A DNA stretch of 64,000 bases from Paludibaculum sp. GTDB taxonomy: Bacteria; Acidobacteriota; Terriglobia; Bryobacterales; Bryobacteraceae. The DNA is taken from contig JARKQJ010000152.1 of assembly GCA_029973955.1 (NCBI GenBank), forward strand, positions 1 through 64,000. Reading direction: 5' to 3'. Positions 40,835 through 50,407 of this stretch are shown here, piece by piece. Each line of letters starts with the position of its first letter. Position 1 is the first letter of the stretch. Under the pieces are notes generated by a model. It did no database searches. It saw only the letters and a list, made by a program, of their open reading frames with translations, and was not told the origin of the DNA. The translations under genes and the position numbers were made by a program.

Positions 40835-41491
40835 ATGAAGAAACTGATTCTGGCGGCGATGGCGGCGGGGGCGCTGATGGCGCAGACGGCGGCGAAGAAA
40901 GACCCTTCGCTGGCGGTGGTGCACGAGACGGCGGGGCTGAAGCGCGTCCTGCTGATCGGCGACTCAATCTCGATGGGCTACACGCCGGTGGTGCGGGAGC
41001 GGCTAAAAGGGAAGGCGAACGTACACCGGATTGGGGAGAACGGCGGGCCGACCTCGAACGGCGTGGCCAAGGCGGATGCGTGGCTGGGGACTTTCGAGTG
41101 GGACGTAATCCACTTCAACTTCGGGCTGCATGACCTGAAAGTGATGGAGGACGGCAAGCGGCAGGTGGAGTTAGAGCAGTATGAAGCGAACCTGCGGAAG
41201 ATCGCCGCGCGGTTGCAGGAGACGGGGGCCAAGGTGATCTTCGCCACGACGACGCCGGTGCCGGAAGGCAAGGTGAGCCCGTTGCGGCGGCCGGAGGATG
41301 TGGCGCGTTATAACGAGGCGGCGGTGCGGGTGATGAAGGAGATGGGGATCGAGGTGAACGATCTCTACGAAGTGGCGCTGCCGAGATTGAAGGAGATCCA
41401 GCGGCCGGTGAACGTGCACTTTACGGAGCCGGGGTATGCGGTGCTGGGCGAACGGGTGACGGCCAGGATCGAACGGGCGATGGAGCGCTGA
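40835..41491 (+). CDS. Secreted SGNH/GDSL hydrolase
   Basis: The 218-residue protein has a signal peptide and the SGNH blocks: Ser44 in LLIGDSISMGY, Gly/Asn in ENGGPTSNG and HFNFGLHDL, and the catalytic His in NVHFTEPGY. It would cleave an acetyl or other ester from a carbohydrate in the periplasm. A possible -10 (TAGAAT, 40815-40820) lies 15 nt before the ATG, with CGGGGGAA as ribosome site. Its TGA overlaps the next ATG, so it is coupled to a hexuronate-type transporter. Confidence 0.88.
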   Translation: MKKLILAAMAAGALMAQTAAKKDPSLAVVHETAGLKRVLLIGDSISMGYTPVVRERLKGKANVHRIGENGGPTSNGVAKADAWLGTFEWDVIHFNFGLHDLKVMEDGKRQVELEQYEANLRKIAARLQETGAKVIFATTTPVPEGKVSPLRRPEDVARYNEAAVRVMKEMGIEVNDLYEVALPRLKEIQRPVNVHFTEPGYAVLGERVTARIERAMER

Positions 41492-42711
41492 TGGAGGGAC
41501 AGGCTTCGCGGCTGCGCTGGGGGATGATCGCGCTGGTGTTCTGGGCGACGGTGATCAACTATCTGGACCGGCAGGCGTTATCGGTAGCGGCGCCGGTGCT
41601 GCGCGAGCAGTTCTCGATGTCGAACACGGAGTACTCGCGCGTGGTGACGGCGTTTCTGCTGGCATACACCATCGCGAACGGGATCTCCGGGCCGCTGATC
41701 GACCGGATGGGCACGCGGGCCGGCTACGCGCTGTGCATGGCGTGGTGGAGCGGAGCCGCCCTGCTGCACACGCTGGCGACAGGCGTCTGGAGCCTGGGGG
41801 CGGCGCGGTTCTTGCTGGGCCTGGGGGAAGCCGGCAACTGGCCGGCGGGCGTGAAGGTGGTGGCGGAGTGGTTTCCGAAACGCGAGCGGGCGCTGGCGTC
41901 GGGGCTGTTCAACAGCGGGTCTGCGATTGGGGCGATTCTGGCGCCGCCGGTGGTGGCGTGGCTGCTGCTGCAATATGGGTGGCGGGCTTCGTTTGTGGCG
42001 GTGGGGTTGAGCGGGTTCGTCTGGCTGTTGATCTGGTGGCCGGTGTACCGGACGCCGGATTCCGGCGCTCAGGTGGGCCGGGCGGAAGTGCCCTCGCCGT
42101 GGCGGCTGTTCCGCGTGCGGTTTGTCTGGGTATTCACCTTGTCGAAGGTCTTTCTCGACCCGGTCTGGTATTTCTACATCTTCTGGTTTCCGGAGTATCT
42201 GAGCAAAGCGCGCGGGTTCAGCATGGCTTCGATCGGCAAGTATGGGTGGATTCCGTTCCTGGTGGCGGGTTTAGGGAACGTGGCCGGGGGATGGATGTCG
42301 GCGGCGCTGATCCGCGGAGGATGGACGGTGGATCGCGCCCGGAAGACGGCGGTGACGTGCTTCGCGGCGCTGATGCTGGCGGCGGTCCCGGCGGTGCTGG
42401 TATCGGACGTCCGGGTGGCGATCGCGCTGGTGGCTGTGGCGATGGTGGGCTATACGGGGAGCACGGCCAACATGCTGGCGTTTCCGGCGGACGTGTTTCC
42501 GGGGTACATGGTGAGTTCGGTGTACGGGCTGGCGAGCATGGGGTCGGGCTTCGGAGGGATGCTGTTTACGCTGATCACGGGGTGGATGGTAGACCGGTAT
42601 TCTTATGTTCCGGCGTTTGTGATGTTTGGGGTGATGCCGCTGGTTGGTTTGGGGTTGATTTGGGGGTGGCTGGGGCCGCTGGACGGACGGAGCACGGAGG
42701 ATCTGGCCTAG
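41491..42711 (+). CDS. MFS transporter, anion:cation symporter (hexuronate ExuT-like)
   Basis: The 406-residue, 12-helix protein carries signatures of the ACS family: INYLDRQALSVAAPVL in helix 1, GISGPLIDRMGTRAGY in the loop between helices 2 and 3, and LGEAGNWPAGVKVVAEWFPKRERALASG (read as two blocks) around helix 4. Hexuronates, glucarate or similar acids are the usual substrates. The ATG overlaps the SGNH hydrolase stop by one base, so the pair probably releases and imports a sugar acid. It overlaps the convergent NTF2-like gene by 4 nt at its stop. Confidence 0.87.
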   Translation: MEGQASRLRWGMIALVFWATVINYLDRQALSVAAPVLREQFSMSNTEYSRVVTAFLLAYTIANGISGPLIDRMGTRAGYALCMAWWSGAALLHTLATGVWSLGAARFLLGLGEAGNWPAGVKVVAEWFPKRERALASGLFNSGSAIGAILAPPVVAWLLLQYGWRASFVAVGLSGFVWLLIWWPVYRTPDSGAQVGRAEVPSPWRLFRVRFVWVFTLSKVFLDPVWYFYIFWFPEYLSKARGFSMASIGKYGWIPFLVAGLGNVAGGWMSAALIRGGWTVDRARKTAVTCFAALMLAAVPAVLVSDVRVAIALVAVAMVGYTGSTANMLAFPADVFPGYMVSSVYGLASMGSGFGGMLFTLITGWMVDRYSYVPAFVMFGVMPLVGLGLIWGWLGPLDGRSTEDLA

Positions 42712-43166
42712 TTCTTCGGCGGGCCCAAAGGGCTGGGGACGCAGCCGGTGGTGTTGACGTCGTAGGCGATGGTGGTGATCTTCCAGGCGGCGTCGGAGCC
42801 CTTGATGAGATGGATGGCGTCGATGCCGCAGTGGCTGAACTTGCCGTCGCGGTGGAAGTCGTATTCGGCCCAGACGGCGGCGAGGCGGCCCGAGATGCGG
42901 ACTTCGGGCTTCCAGATGCGCTCCAGCAGCGAGCCGGGGATTTGCGGGAGACGGGTGACGTATTGATCGAGGGTAGTGGCGCTGATGGAGCCGTCCGCGC
43001 GGACGGCGAAGAACTGGGCGGCGGGATGGAGGTCGGCGCGGAAGGCGGCGGCGTCCTTGGACTTCATGGCGTCGAAGGTTCGCTGGATGGTGGCCAGGAT
43101 CTTCTCCTGATCTGAAGTCTGGGCGGCGAGAGGCAGGATGGAGAGCAAGAGGAGGATCGGGCGCAT
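42708..43166 (-). CDS. Secreted NTF2/SnoaL-like protein
   Basis: The 152-residue protein has a signal peptide (MRPILLLLSILPLAAQ) and a cone-shaped NTF2-like fold: KILATIQRTFDAMKSKDAAA helix, then strands LAAVWAEYDFHRDGKF and AWKITTIAYDV. Such proteins bind small ligands or act as accessory domains; no catalytic set is obvious. It overlaps the convergent MFS transporter gene by 4 nt, and is separated from the sulfatase gene by 45 nt on the same strand. Confidence 0.7.
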   Translation of the reverse strand: MRPILLLLSILPLAAQTSDQEKILATIQRTFDAMKSKDAAAFRADLHPAAQFFAVRADGSISATTLDQYVTRLPQIPGSLLERIWKPEVRISGRLAAVWAEYDFHRDGKFSHCGIDAIHLIKGSDAAWKITTIAYDVNTTGCVPSPLGPPKN

Positions 43167-43211
43167 GGGTAGTGAGACGAGTTTAGCAGGCGTTTGCCAG
43201 AGGCAGGCGAG

Positions 43212-44666
43212 CTAATTGGCCGCGCTGGGTATTGGCTTGGGATAGTTGGGGCTGTAAAGCATGGGCTTGGGGCGGAGTTGGAGTTCACCGCGGGAGACCC
43301 ATTGTTCGCCGCGGATTTCGAGGTGAGCGGCCATGCGGGCGCGCCATTGGCGAAGGATCCCGGTGTCGTTGGATTCTTCGAGTTCGTGAGGGTCGTTCTG
43401 GAGATGGAAGAGTTGCTCGGAGCCGTCGAAGGCGTGGAAGATGTACTTCCAATTGCCGTCGGTGAGGGCGGTCCAGTGGTTGACCTTGTCGTAGCAGACG
43501 TCGTGCTCGAGATCGATGAAGGCGCGGGAAGGCTGGAAGAGGCTTTGGCCGTCGCAGGCAGCGGGGAGAGTGGCGCCGGCGGCCTGGGCGAAGGTCGGAA
43601 GGATGTCCCGGATTTCGACGGGGGTTTGGGCGACGGCACCGCGGGAGGCGCCGGGGCCGGCCAGGAGCATGGGAATGCGGGCGGAGGCCTCATAGGCGTA
43701 GGACTTGCGCCAGAGGTTGTGGTCGCCGGTCATGTCGCCGTGATCGGCGAGGAAGACGATGAGGGTTTCATCGAGGATGCGGCGTTTCTGGAGCGATTCG
43801 AGAATGCGTCCGATCTGTTCATCGATGAAAGTGATGTTGCCGTAGTAGCCGATGCGGGCGGCGCGGACGGCTTCATCGCCCATGGCGCCGTGCCAGATGT
43901 CGTCGCGATTCGAGTTGCGGGGCTCGTACTTCGAAGCCCATTTGCCGACCTGGGCTTTGGGCAGTTGGGCGTCTTTGTAGCGATCCCAGAAGCGCTGAGG
44001 GGGATCGTAGGGGGAGTGGGGGCGGGCGAAGGAGACCTTGAGGAAGAACGGTTGTGGATTCGAGTAGGTGTCGAGGAAGCGGGTGGCGACGTCACCGGTC
44101 CAGGCGGTGGGGTGGAGGCGTTCGGGGAGAACGTAGGGTTTGGCGGTGTAGTCGTTGAAGCCGATGCCGGTGGCGTCGGGGTTGAGATTGGGGGCTTCGG
44201 AGGCGAACCAGGCGCGGTAGTCGGATTTGAAGTCGGGGGATTCGGCGCGGCCGCTTTCGTCGAGGATGGTTTTGTGGAAGCCGTGGAGGTGGCGCTGGGG
44301 GGTCCAGTGCATTTTGCCGATGCCGGTGGTGAAGTAGCCGGCATCGCGAAGGACCTGGGGCATTTCGGCGGCGTATTTGCCGGCGACGCGGCCGTAGCCG
44401 AGCATGCCGTGGCGCCAGGGGCTCATGCCGGTGAGGAGCGCGGCGCGGGCGGGGGTGCAGGTCGGTGTGGAGGAGTAGGCGCGCTGGAAGCGGACGCCGC
44501 GGGCGGCGATGGAGTCCAGGTTCGGCGTGTGGATGAGCGGGTTGCCATCGCAGTTGAGGCAATCGGCGCGGTGCTGATCGCTCATGAGGAGGAGCAGGTT
44601 GGGTTTTGACTGGGAGAGCGAGCGGAGGAAGGCCGGGGCGGCGGCGAACTGGCGTCGGGTGAGCAT
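43212..44666 (-). CDS. Type I sulfatase (formylglycine-dependent)
   Basis: The 484-residue protein has an MLTRRQFAAAPAFL start that may act as a Tat-like signal, metal site PNLLLLMSDQHRAD (Asp30), the formylglycine motif Cys70-T-P-A-R in TPTCTPARAALLTG, and FLADHGDMTGDH as second metal site. A sulfatase-maturing enzyme must convert Cys70 to formylglycine; none is in this window. It would remove sulfate from a glycan or aryl ester. Unlike the remnant near 21.7 kb, this copy is complete. Confidence 0.9.
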   Translation of the reverse strand: MLTRRQFAAAPAFLRSLSQSKPNLLLLMSDQHRADCLNCDGNPLIHTPNLDSIAARGVRFQRAYSSTPTCTPARAALLTGMSPWRHGMLGYGRVAGKYAAEMPQVLRDAGYFTTGIGKMHWTPQRHLHGFHKTILDESGRAESPDFKSDYRAWFASEAPNLNPDATGIGFNDYTAKPYVLPERLHPTAWTGDVATRFLDTYSNPQPFFLKVSFARPHSPYDPPQRFWDRYKDAQLPKAQVGKWASKYEPRNSNRDDIWHGAMGDEAVRAARIGYYGNITFIDEQIGRILESLQKRRILDETLIVFLADHGDMTGDHNLWRKSYAYEASARIPMLLAGPGASRGAVAQTPVEIRDILPTFAQAAGATLPAACDGQSLFQPSRAFIDLEHDVCYDKVNHWTALTDGNWKYIFHAFDGSEQLFHLQNDPHELEESNDTGILRQWRARMAAHLEIRGEQWVSRGELQLRPKPMLYSPNYPKPIPSAAN

Positions 44667-44746
44667 GGGTGGTGGATTCTCCGTCGCGGGCGGTGTCAGT
44701 AGATGAGTTTAAAGAAGAAGTCGATCTGCCGCCAGCCGTGGCTGCG

Positions 44747-47700
44747 TCAGTGGCGTCCGGAGATGAAGTAGTGGGTGGCGGGGGTGACGATGAGAGAGAA
44801 GACCATGGAAGCCAGGACGCCGCCGATGACGGCGATGGCGAGGGGTTGGAGCATCTGGGAGCCGGCGCCGAGGGAGAGGGCGAGGGGAATCATTCCGGCG
44901 ACGGTGGCGAGGGCGGTCATGAGGATGGGGCGGAGGCGGCGTTCGCCGGCGAGGACCATGGCCTCGAAGGCGGAAGCGCCCTGGGCCCGGTAGCGCTGGT
45001 CGGCGTCGAGCAGGAGGATGCCATTCTTGGCGACGATGCCGATGACCATGATGAGGCCCATGAATGAGCTGATGTTGAAGGTGACGCCGGTAACGAGGAG
45101 GGCGAGGAAGACACCGGCGGTGGAGAGCAGAGCGGAAGCCAGGATGGCGAGGGGCGCGGCAAAGGAGCCGAATTCGAAGAGCAGGACGATGAAGACGAGG
45201 AGGATGGCGAGGACCAGGACGTTGAGGAGGTCCTGGAAGGATCGTTTCTGCTCCTGAAAGGCCCCTCCGTATTCGACACGGATGGAGGGAGGGATATTGA
45301 GTCTGGCGACAGCGGCTTCAACGCCCTGAAGGGCGCTGCCGAGATCGAGGTCTTCGAGCCGCGCGGTGACGGCGAGGGCGCGCTGAAGATTCTCGCGGCG
45401 GACTTCGCTCTGGCCGGGGAGTTCGGTGGTGGAACCGAGAGTACCGAGGGTGGCGGTTTTGCCGGTGGAGCTGACGAGGAGGGCGTTGCGGATCTGGTCC
45501 ACGGTGGCGCGGGCCTCGGCGGGGTAGCGGACGCGGATGGTGTAGGGGCGGTCGTTGAGGATGACGGGGACGGGGGCGGGTTCGCCCTGAATGATGGCGC
45601 TGACATCGAGTTCGACCTCTTCGGGAGTAAAGCCGGCGCGGGCGGCGACGGCGGGGTCGACTTTGTAGACGATGGCGGGACCGCTGATCGCATTATCGAC
45701 ACCGTTGAGGACATCGACGATGCCGTGGATCTTCCTGACCTCATCGGCGAGTTTGGGGCCCCATTCGTGGAGGAGGGCCTGGTCCTGGGAGAAGAGTTTG
45801 ATCTCGACGGGCTCGGGGGCGCTGGTGAGGTCGCCGATCATGTCCTGCAGGAGCTGGACGAATTCGACCTGGAGCATGGGGAGGGCGTCGTTGACCTTTT
45901 CGCGGACTTCGGCGATGACCTGATCCGAGCTGCGCTTGCGGTTGCGCTTGAGGCGGACGGCGATATCGCCGGTGTTGGCCTCGGTAACCTGGGCGAGGCC
46001 GAGTTGCATGCCGGTGCGGCGGGAGGTGTTATCGACTTCAGGGATGGAGCGGAGGATCTTCTCGACTTCGAGGAGGGCGCGATTGGTTTCGGCCAGCGAT
46101 GAGCCCGCGGGCATGATGTAGTCGAGGATGAAACCGCCTTCGTCCATGGCGGGCAGGAGGTCGCTGCCGACGTGCTGATAGCAGACGAAAGATCCGGCGA
46201 TCACGGCGAGGACCAGCGAGGAGAGCACGATGGGGTGGGCGAGGGTGAAGCGGAGCACGACCTCGTAGGCGCGGACGAGCCGGGCGAGGAAGGCGGAGTT
46301 CTCGTCGCGGGGCGCGGATGCGGAAGCGCGGCGCGTGCGGAGGAGGTAGTGGCTGAGGGTGGGGGTCCAGGTGAGGGCGAGCAGCAGCGAGGTGAGGAGG
46401 GCCATGGTGACGGTAATGGCCAGGGCGCGGAAGAAGACGCCGGTGACGCCGGTGATGGAGATGAGAGGCAGGAAGACGACGATGGGGGTAATGGTGGAAC
46501 CGACAAGCGGTTTGCTGATTTCTCGCAGGGCGCTACGGATGGCCTCAGCGCGGCTCTGCCCGGCGTCGCGGTGAAGGACGATGTTTTCGACGACGACGAT
46601 GGCGTCGTCGATGATGAGGCCGACGGCGGCGGCGAGGCCGCCGAGGGTCATGAGGTTGAAGGTCTCGCCGAAGACCTTCAGGGCGACGAAGGTGACAGCG
46701 ACGGTGGCGGGGATGACCAGGCCGGCGACGAGCGAGGTGCCCCAGTCGCGGAGAAAGAGGACGAGGATGATGGAGGCGAGGATGAGCCCGATGAGGATGG
46801 CTTCGCGGACGCTATGGATGGAGTCGTTGACGATTTCGGACTGGTCGTAGAAGGGCTGGAGGTCGACGCCTTTGGGGAGGGACTTGCGGATGGATTCGAT
46901 CTCGGCGTGGACCAGGTTCGCAGCGAGAACGGTATTGCCGTCGGGCTGGCGGTTGATATTGAGGAGCACGGCCGGTTTGGCATTGGCGGTGACGATGGTG
47001 TAGACGGGCTTGACGGACTCCTGCACGGCGGCGATGTCGCCGATGCGCACGGGGAGGCCGGCGGGCGTGGTTTTGACGACGATGGCGGAGATTTCGGCGG
47101 GTGTCCGGGCCTGTCCGCTGACGAGGCTGAGGACGAGCTGGTGGTTGTTCTCGATGAGGCCGGGTGAGTCGATCAGGTTGGACCGGCGAACGGCCTCGAG
47201 GATGGTGGGGACGTTGACGCCGGCCTGGAGCATCTTGGGCGGGTCGGGCCGGATTTCGAATTCGGGCTCCTGGCCGCCCTGAACGACGACGGTGGCGATG
47301 CCTGGGATGCGGTTGAGGCGGGGCTTGAGGTCGTAGGTGGCGAGTTCCCAGAGGCGGGTCATGGGGACGCGGTCCGAGGTGAGGCTATAGCCGAGGATGG
47401 GGAAAGCGGCGAAGGTGAGGCGGTTGGCGGTGAGGCGGCAGGCCGGCGGGAGGGTGGGTTGGACGCGGGCGAGAGCGGCGTTGACGAGTTCGAGGGTGCG
47501 GTACATGTCCACGTCCCAGGAGAAGAAGAGATTCACCTCGGCGGTGCCCCGGCTGGTGATGGACTTGATGCGCTCACGGCCCTGGACGCTGTTCATGGCC
47601 TCTTCAATGGGGCGGGTGACGGTGACGAGCATCTGGTCAATGGGCGCGACGCCGCTGTCGGCGCCGATGACGATGCGGGGGAAGTCCGTAGCGGGAAAGA

Positions 47701-47836
47701 CGGCGACGGGGATGGTGAAGGCGAGGTAGATGCCGACGGCGACGACGGTGAGGATGACGAAGATGATGGGCTTGCCGTGGCGGGCAGTCCAGTGCTCGCC
47801 GGCTTCGGGGAGGCCGTTGGGGAGTGGATCACTCAT
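44747..47836 (-). CDS. RND efflux transporter
   Basis: The 1029-residue inner-membrane proton antiporter has the RND layout of two 6-helix halves and two large periplasmic loops. Helix 4 carries GGLAAAVGLIIDDAIVVVENIV-type proton relay with the paired Asp410-Asp411. Its N-terminal PATDFPRIVIGAD and NLFFSWDVDM resemble the multidrug/hydrophobe group more than the CusA metal group, though the substrate cannot be told. It overlaps the membrane fusion gene by 8 nt and ends the four-gene efflux operon. 80 nt without a gene separate it from the sulfatase. Confidence 0.92.
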   Translation of the reverse strand: MSDPLPNGLPEAGEHWTARHGKPIIFVILTVVAVGIYLAFTIPVAVFPATDFPRIVIGADSGVAPIDQMLVTVTRPIEEAMNSVQGRERIKSITSRGTAEVNLFFSWDVDMYRTLELVNAALARVQPTLPPACRLTANRLTFAAFPILGYSLTSDRVPMTRLWELATYDLKPRLNRIPGIATVVVQGGQEPEFEIRPDPPKMLQAGVNVPTILEAVRRSNLIDSPGLIENNHQLVLSLVSGQARTPAEISAIVVKTTPAGLPVRIGDIAAVQESVKPVYTIVTANAKPAVLLNINRQPDGNTVLAANLVHAEIESIRKSLPKGVDLQPFYDQSEIVNDSIHSVREAILIGLILASIILVLFLRDWGTSLVAGLVIPATVAVTFVALKVFGETFNLMTLGGLAAAVGLIIDDAIVVVENIVLHRDAGQSRAEAIRSALREISKPLVGSTITPIVVFLPLISITGVTGVFFRALAITVTMALLTSLLLALTWTPTLSHYLLRTRRASASAPRDENSAFLARLVRAYEVVLRFTLAHPIVLSSLVLAVIAGSFVCYQHVGSDLLPAMDEGGFILDYIMPAGSSLAETNRALLEVEKILRSIPEVDNTSRRTGMQLGLAQVTEANTGDIAVRLKRNRKRSSDQVIAEVREKVNDALPMLQVEFVQLLQDMIGDLTSAPEPVEIKLFSQDQALLHEWGPKLADEVRKIHGIVDVLNGVDNAISGPAIVYKVDPAVAARAGFTPEEVELDVSAIIQGEPAPVPVILNDRPYTIRVRYPAEARATVDQIRNALLVSSTGKTATLGTLGSTTELPGQSEVRRENLQRALAVTARLEDLDLGSALQGVEAAVARLNIPPSIRVEYGGAFQEQKRSFQDLLNVLVLAILLVFIVLLFEFGSFAAPLAILASALLSTAGVFLALLVTGVTFNISSFMGLIMVIGIVAKNGILLLDADQRYRAQGASAFEAMVLAGERRLRPILMTALATVAGMIPLALSLGAGSQMLQPLAIAVIGGVLASMVFSLIVTPATHYFISGRH

Positions 47837-49103
47837 GGCGGGCCTGGCCTTCCCTGGCTGCAGGCTTGTCGTTTTCGGCGAGCTTCACTTTGGCGCCATC
47901 CTGGAGGCCGACGCCGCCGTCGACGACCACTTTGTCGCCGGGCTTGAGGTCGCCGAGGATCTGGACCATTTCGGGGCCGCGGATGGGGACCTGAACCTTG
48001 CGTTCGCGAGCGACGAGGTCAGGGCCGACCAGCATGACGGCGGTGGAGCCGTCCTGGGCGGGGAGGAGGGCGGCGGCGGGAACGACGAGGGCGTCCGTCA
48101 CGGCGCCGGCGCGGACGGAGGCGCGGACGGTGGAGCCGGGGCGGAGCTTCTCGCCGGGATTGGGCGCCTGGATCCAGATTTCGACGGTAGTGCTTTGGGG
48201 ATCGACAGCGGGGCTGACGACGGTAACCTTGCCGGCGGACTCGGCGGAGCCGTCGGAGGCGGTGATGGTGGCGGATTGGCCGATGCGGAGGAAAGAGGCC
48301 TGCGCCTGGGGAATGTTGATGCGGGCGATGACGGAGCTGACATCCATGACGGTGAGCAGCGGAGTGCCTGGAGAGGCCATTTCACCTTGGAAGAGGGGGC
48401 GGTCGGCGACGACGCCGGAGACGGGGCTGCGGATTTCAGCGTAAGAGAGCTGGGCCTCCGCGGCGGCGAGTTTGCCCTTGGCGGATTCCATGGCCGCGGC
48501 CGCCATCTTGATCTCTTCGAGGCTGGCTACTTTCTGGTGGCCTTCGAGGTGCTTGAGCGCGGTTTCGTACTGGCTGCGGGCCTGGGCGTAGGCGACCGCG
48601 GCTTCATCGGCGCTGCGGCGGGCGAGGGCGCCGTCCTTGACGAGCTGCTGGCGGCTTTCGAGGAGGCGGCGAGCGGCGTCGACGGCCTGGCGGAGGGCTT
48701 CGGCGTCGGATTGAGCTTTGACGGCCTCTTCGGGGACGGTGGCGGCGGAGATGTTGCGGTAAGTGGCGGCGGCCTGTTCATAGGCGCCGCGGGCGTCGAC
48801 GACGGCGGCTTCGAGATCGCGCGACTCGAGCTTGGCGAGGAGCTGGCCGGCGGAGACGTGATCGCCGCGATTGACGTAGAACCTGGACACGGGGGCGGCG
48901 ATTTTGGGCATGATGGCGGACTGGTCGATGGCGCGGAGGATGCCTTCGCCGGAGACGATGCGGTCAATGGGCGCCTGTTCGACGGGCTGGAGTTGGACGA
49001 CAAGGACGGGCTCGGTCTCCTTCTCCTTTTCCTTGGCGCACGAGATGAGGAGCAGGGCGGCGGCGAGAGCGGCGATGAGGCGGGCAGTACGAAGGAGTGG
49101 CAT
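47829..49103 (-). CDS. RND membrane fusion lipoprotein
   Basis: The 424-residue protein starts with a lipoprotein signal (LLLISC lipobox) and then shows HlyD/AcrA domains: a lipoyl half (KIAAPVSRFYVNRGDHVSAG), a coiled-coil hairpin (about residues 95-200), the other lipoyl half (YAEIRSPVSGVVADRPLF) and beta-barrel/membrane-proximal domains at the C-terminus. It links the RND pump to the TolC-like channel. Its stop overlaps the RND start and its own start follows the channel gene by 2 nt. Confidence 0.9.
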   Translation of the reverse strand: MPLLRTARLIAALAAALLLISCAKEKEKETEPVLVVQLQPVEQAPIDRIVSGEGILRAIDQSAIMPKIAAPVSRFYVNRGDHVSAGQLLAKLESRDLEAAVVDARGAYEQAAATYRNISAATVPEEAVKAQSDAEALRQAVDAARRLLESRQQLVKDGALARRSADEAAVAYAQARSQYETALKHLEGHQKVASLEEIKMAAAAMESAKGKLAAAEAQLSYAEIRSPVSGVVADRPLFQGEMASPGTPLLTVMDVSSVIARINIPQAQASFLRIGQSATITASDGSAESAGKVTVVSPAVDPQSTTVEIWIQAPNPGEKLRPGSTVRASVRAGAVTDALVVPAAALLPAQDGSTAVMLVGPDLVARERKVQVPIRGPEMVQILGDLKPGDKVVVDGGVGLQDGAKVKLAENDKPAAREGQARHE

Positions 49104-49105
49104 GA

Positions 49106-50407
49106 TTACAGGCGTCCAGAGAGGATCTCGAGGCCGGCGAGAGCCAGGCGGTAGCGGGCCAGTCCGTCCACCTGGGCGTTGCGGGACTGGACCAGGGTGG
49201 ACTGGGCGTCAACGACTTCGAGAGCGGTGGCTTCACCAGCCTGATAGCGGAGTGTGGTGAGGCGCAGGCTTTCGGTGGAGAGAGCGAGGGAGTTGGCGAG
49301 GGAATCGAGCTGAGTGTGCGCGGTTTGGGCCTCGACGTAGAGGGCCTGGACCGCGGACTGCAGATTGCGTTGCGTGTAGGCGAGATCAAAGCGTGCCTGG
49401 TCGCGCAGAAGGGTAGCCTGGCGGACTTTGCTGCGGGTGGCGCCCCAGTTCCAGACGGGGATGGTGGCGGTTGCCACGACGACGGAGCCGAGGTTTTGGC
49501 GATCATCGGGACCGTGGAAGCCGAAGACGTTGGCGTTGAAGCCGTAGAAGTAATCGACGGCGAAGGTGGGGTAGTAGCCGGCGCGGGCGATCCCGATGGT
49601 GGCGTCGGAGGCCTGGATCTGGTGGCGGGCGGCGCGAAGATCGGGGCTGGAGGATGAGGCGGCGCCACGGAGGTCGTCGAGGAGAGGCAGAGGGGCATCC
49701 GCGCGGAGATCGTCCTGCACTTCGTAAGGCTGGGCGGGATCGGAGAAGAGCATGACCCCGAGTTCAATGGAGGCCTTGGCGAGAGCGGCTTCGGCGTCGG
49801 AGGCGTCGCGCTGGCGCTGCTGGAACTGGAGTTGAGCCTTGACGACGTCAGCGCGAGCGACTTCCCCGCCCTTCTCCTGCTTGTCGGTGATGGTGAGGAA
49901 CTGCTGCGCCTCAGCGACGGACTGGCGCGTGTTGGCAAGGCGGCGCTGGGCGGCGACGACGGTGTAGTAGCCGGCGACGACCGTGGCGGAGAGTCCGCGA
50001 GCGGCGATATCGACGCGGGCTTTGGCGGCGGCTTCGGCGGCCTGGGCGCGTTTGAGGTCGGCCCGTTTGGCGAAGGAGAAGACGTCGGCGTGGAGGCCGA
50101 GTTGTTCGTTGTAGATGTGCGGGCCGTCGTTGGAGACGAAGACGCCGGAGGGGGTGCCGTTGGGCTGGGTGTAGATGAACTGGTTGAGGACGTCGAAGGT
50201 GGGCAGGAGGGCGGCCTTGGCCTGCACGCGGTCTTCGCGGGCGAGGCCGGCCGCGCTCTGGGCCTGGACGTACTGCTGGCCGAACTGCCGGGCGCGCTGG
50301 AGTGCGGTGGAGAGATCGATGGCGACGGGCTGAGACGGCTGTTGGGCGGGCAGCAGAGCGGCGGCGGCGAGCAGGGTGAGGAGGATGCGTCGCATGGCGG
50401 GGGTCAT
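49106..50407 (-). CDS. TolC-like outer-membrane efflux protein
   Basis: The 433-residue protein has a signal peptide (RRILLTLLAAAALLPAQ) and the duplicated TolC/OMF repeat: long helices with LAREDRVQAKAALLPTFDV and AARHQIQASDATIGIARAGYYPTF, and strand regions in between. It would form the trimeric exit duct for the RND pump. It overlaps the propeller gene by 4 nt (ATGA) and precedes the fusion protein by 2 nt. Confidence 0.9.
   Translation of the reverse strand: MTPAMRRILLTLLAAAALLPAQQPSQPVAIDLSTALQRARQFGQQYVQAQSAAGLAREDRVQAKAALLPTFDVLNQFIYTQPNGTPSGVFVSNDGPHIYNEQLGLHADVFSFAKRADLKRAQAAEAAAKARVDIAARGLSATVVAGYYTVVAAQRRLANTRQSVAEAQQFLTITDKQEKGGEVARADVVKAQLQFQQRQRDASDAEAALAKASIELGVMLFSDPAQPYEVQDDLRADAPLPLLDDLRGAASSSSPDLRAARHQIQASDATIGIARAGYYPTFAVDYFYGFNANVFGFHGPDDRQNLGSVVVATATIPVWNWGATRSKVRQATLLRDQARFDLAYTQRNLQSAVQALYVEAQTAHTQLDSLANSLALSTESLRLTTLRYQAGEATALEVVDAQSTLVQSRNAQVDGLARYRLALAGLEILSGRL

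Noticed and set aside
44667-44746. Terminator at the end of the RND operon
   Set aside because: Only a weak, imperfect stem can be drawn and there is no clear U-run.
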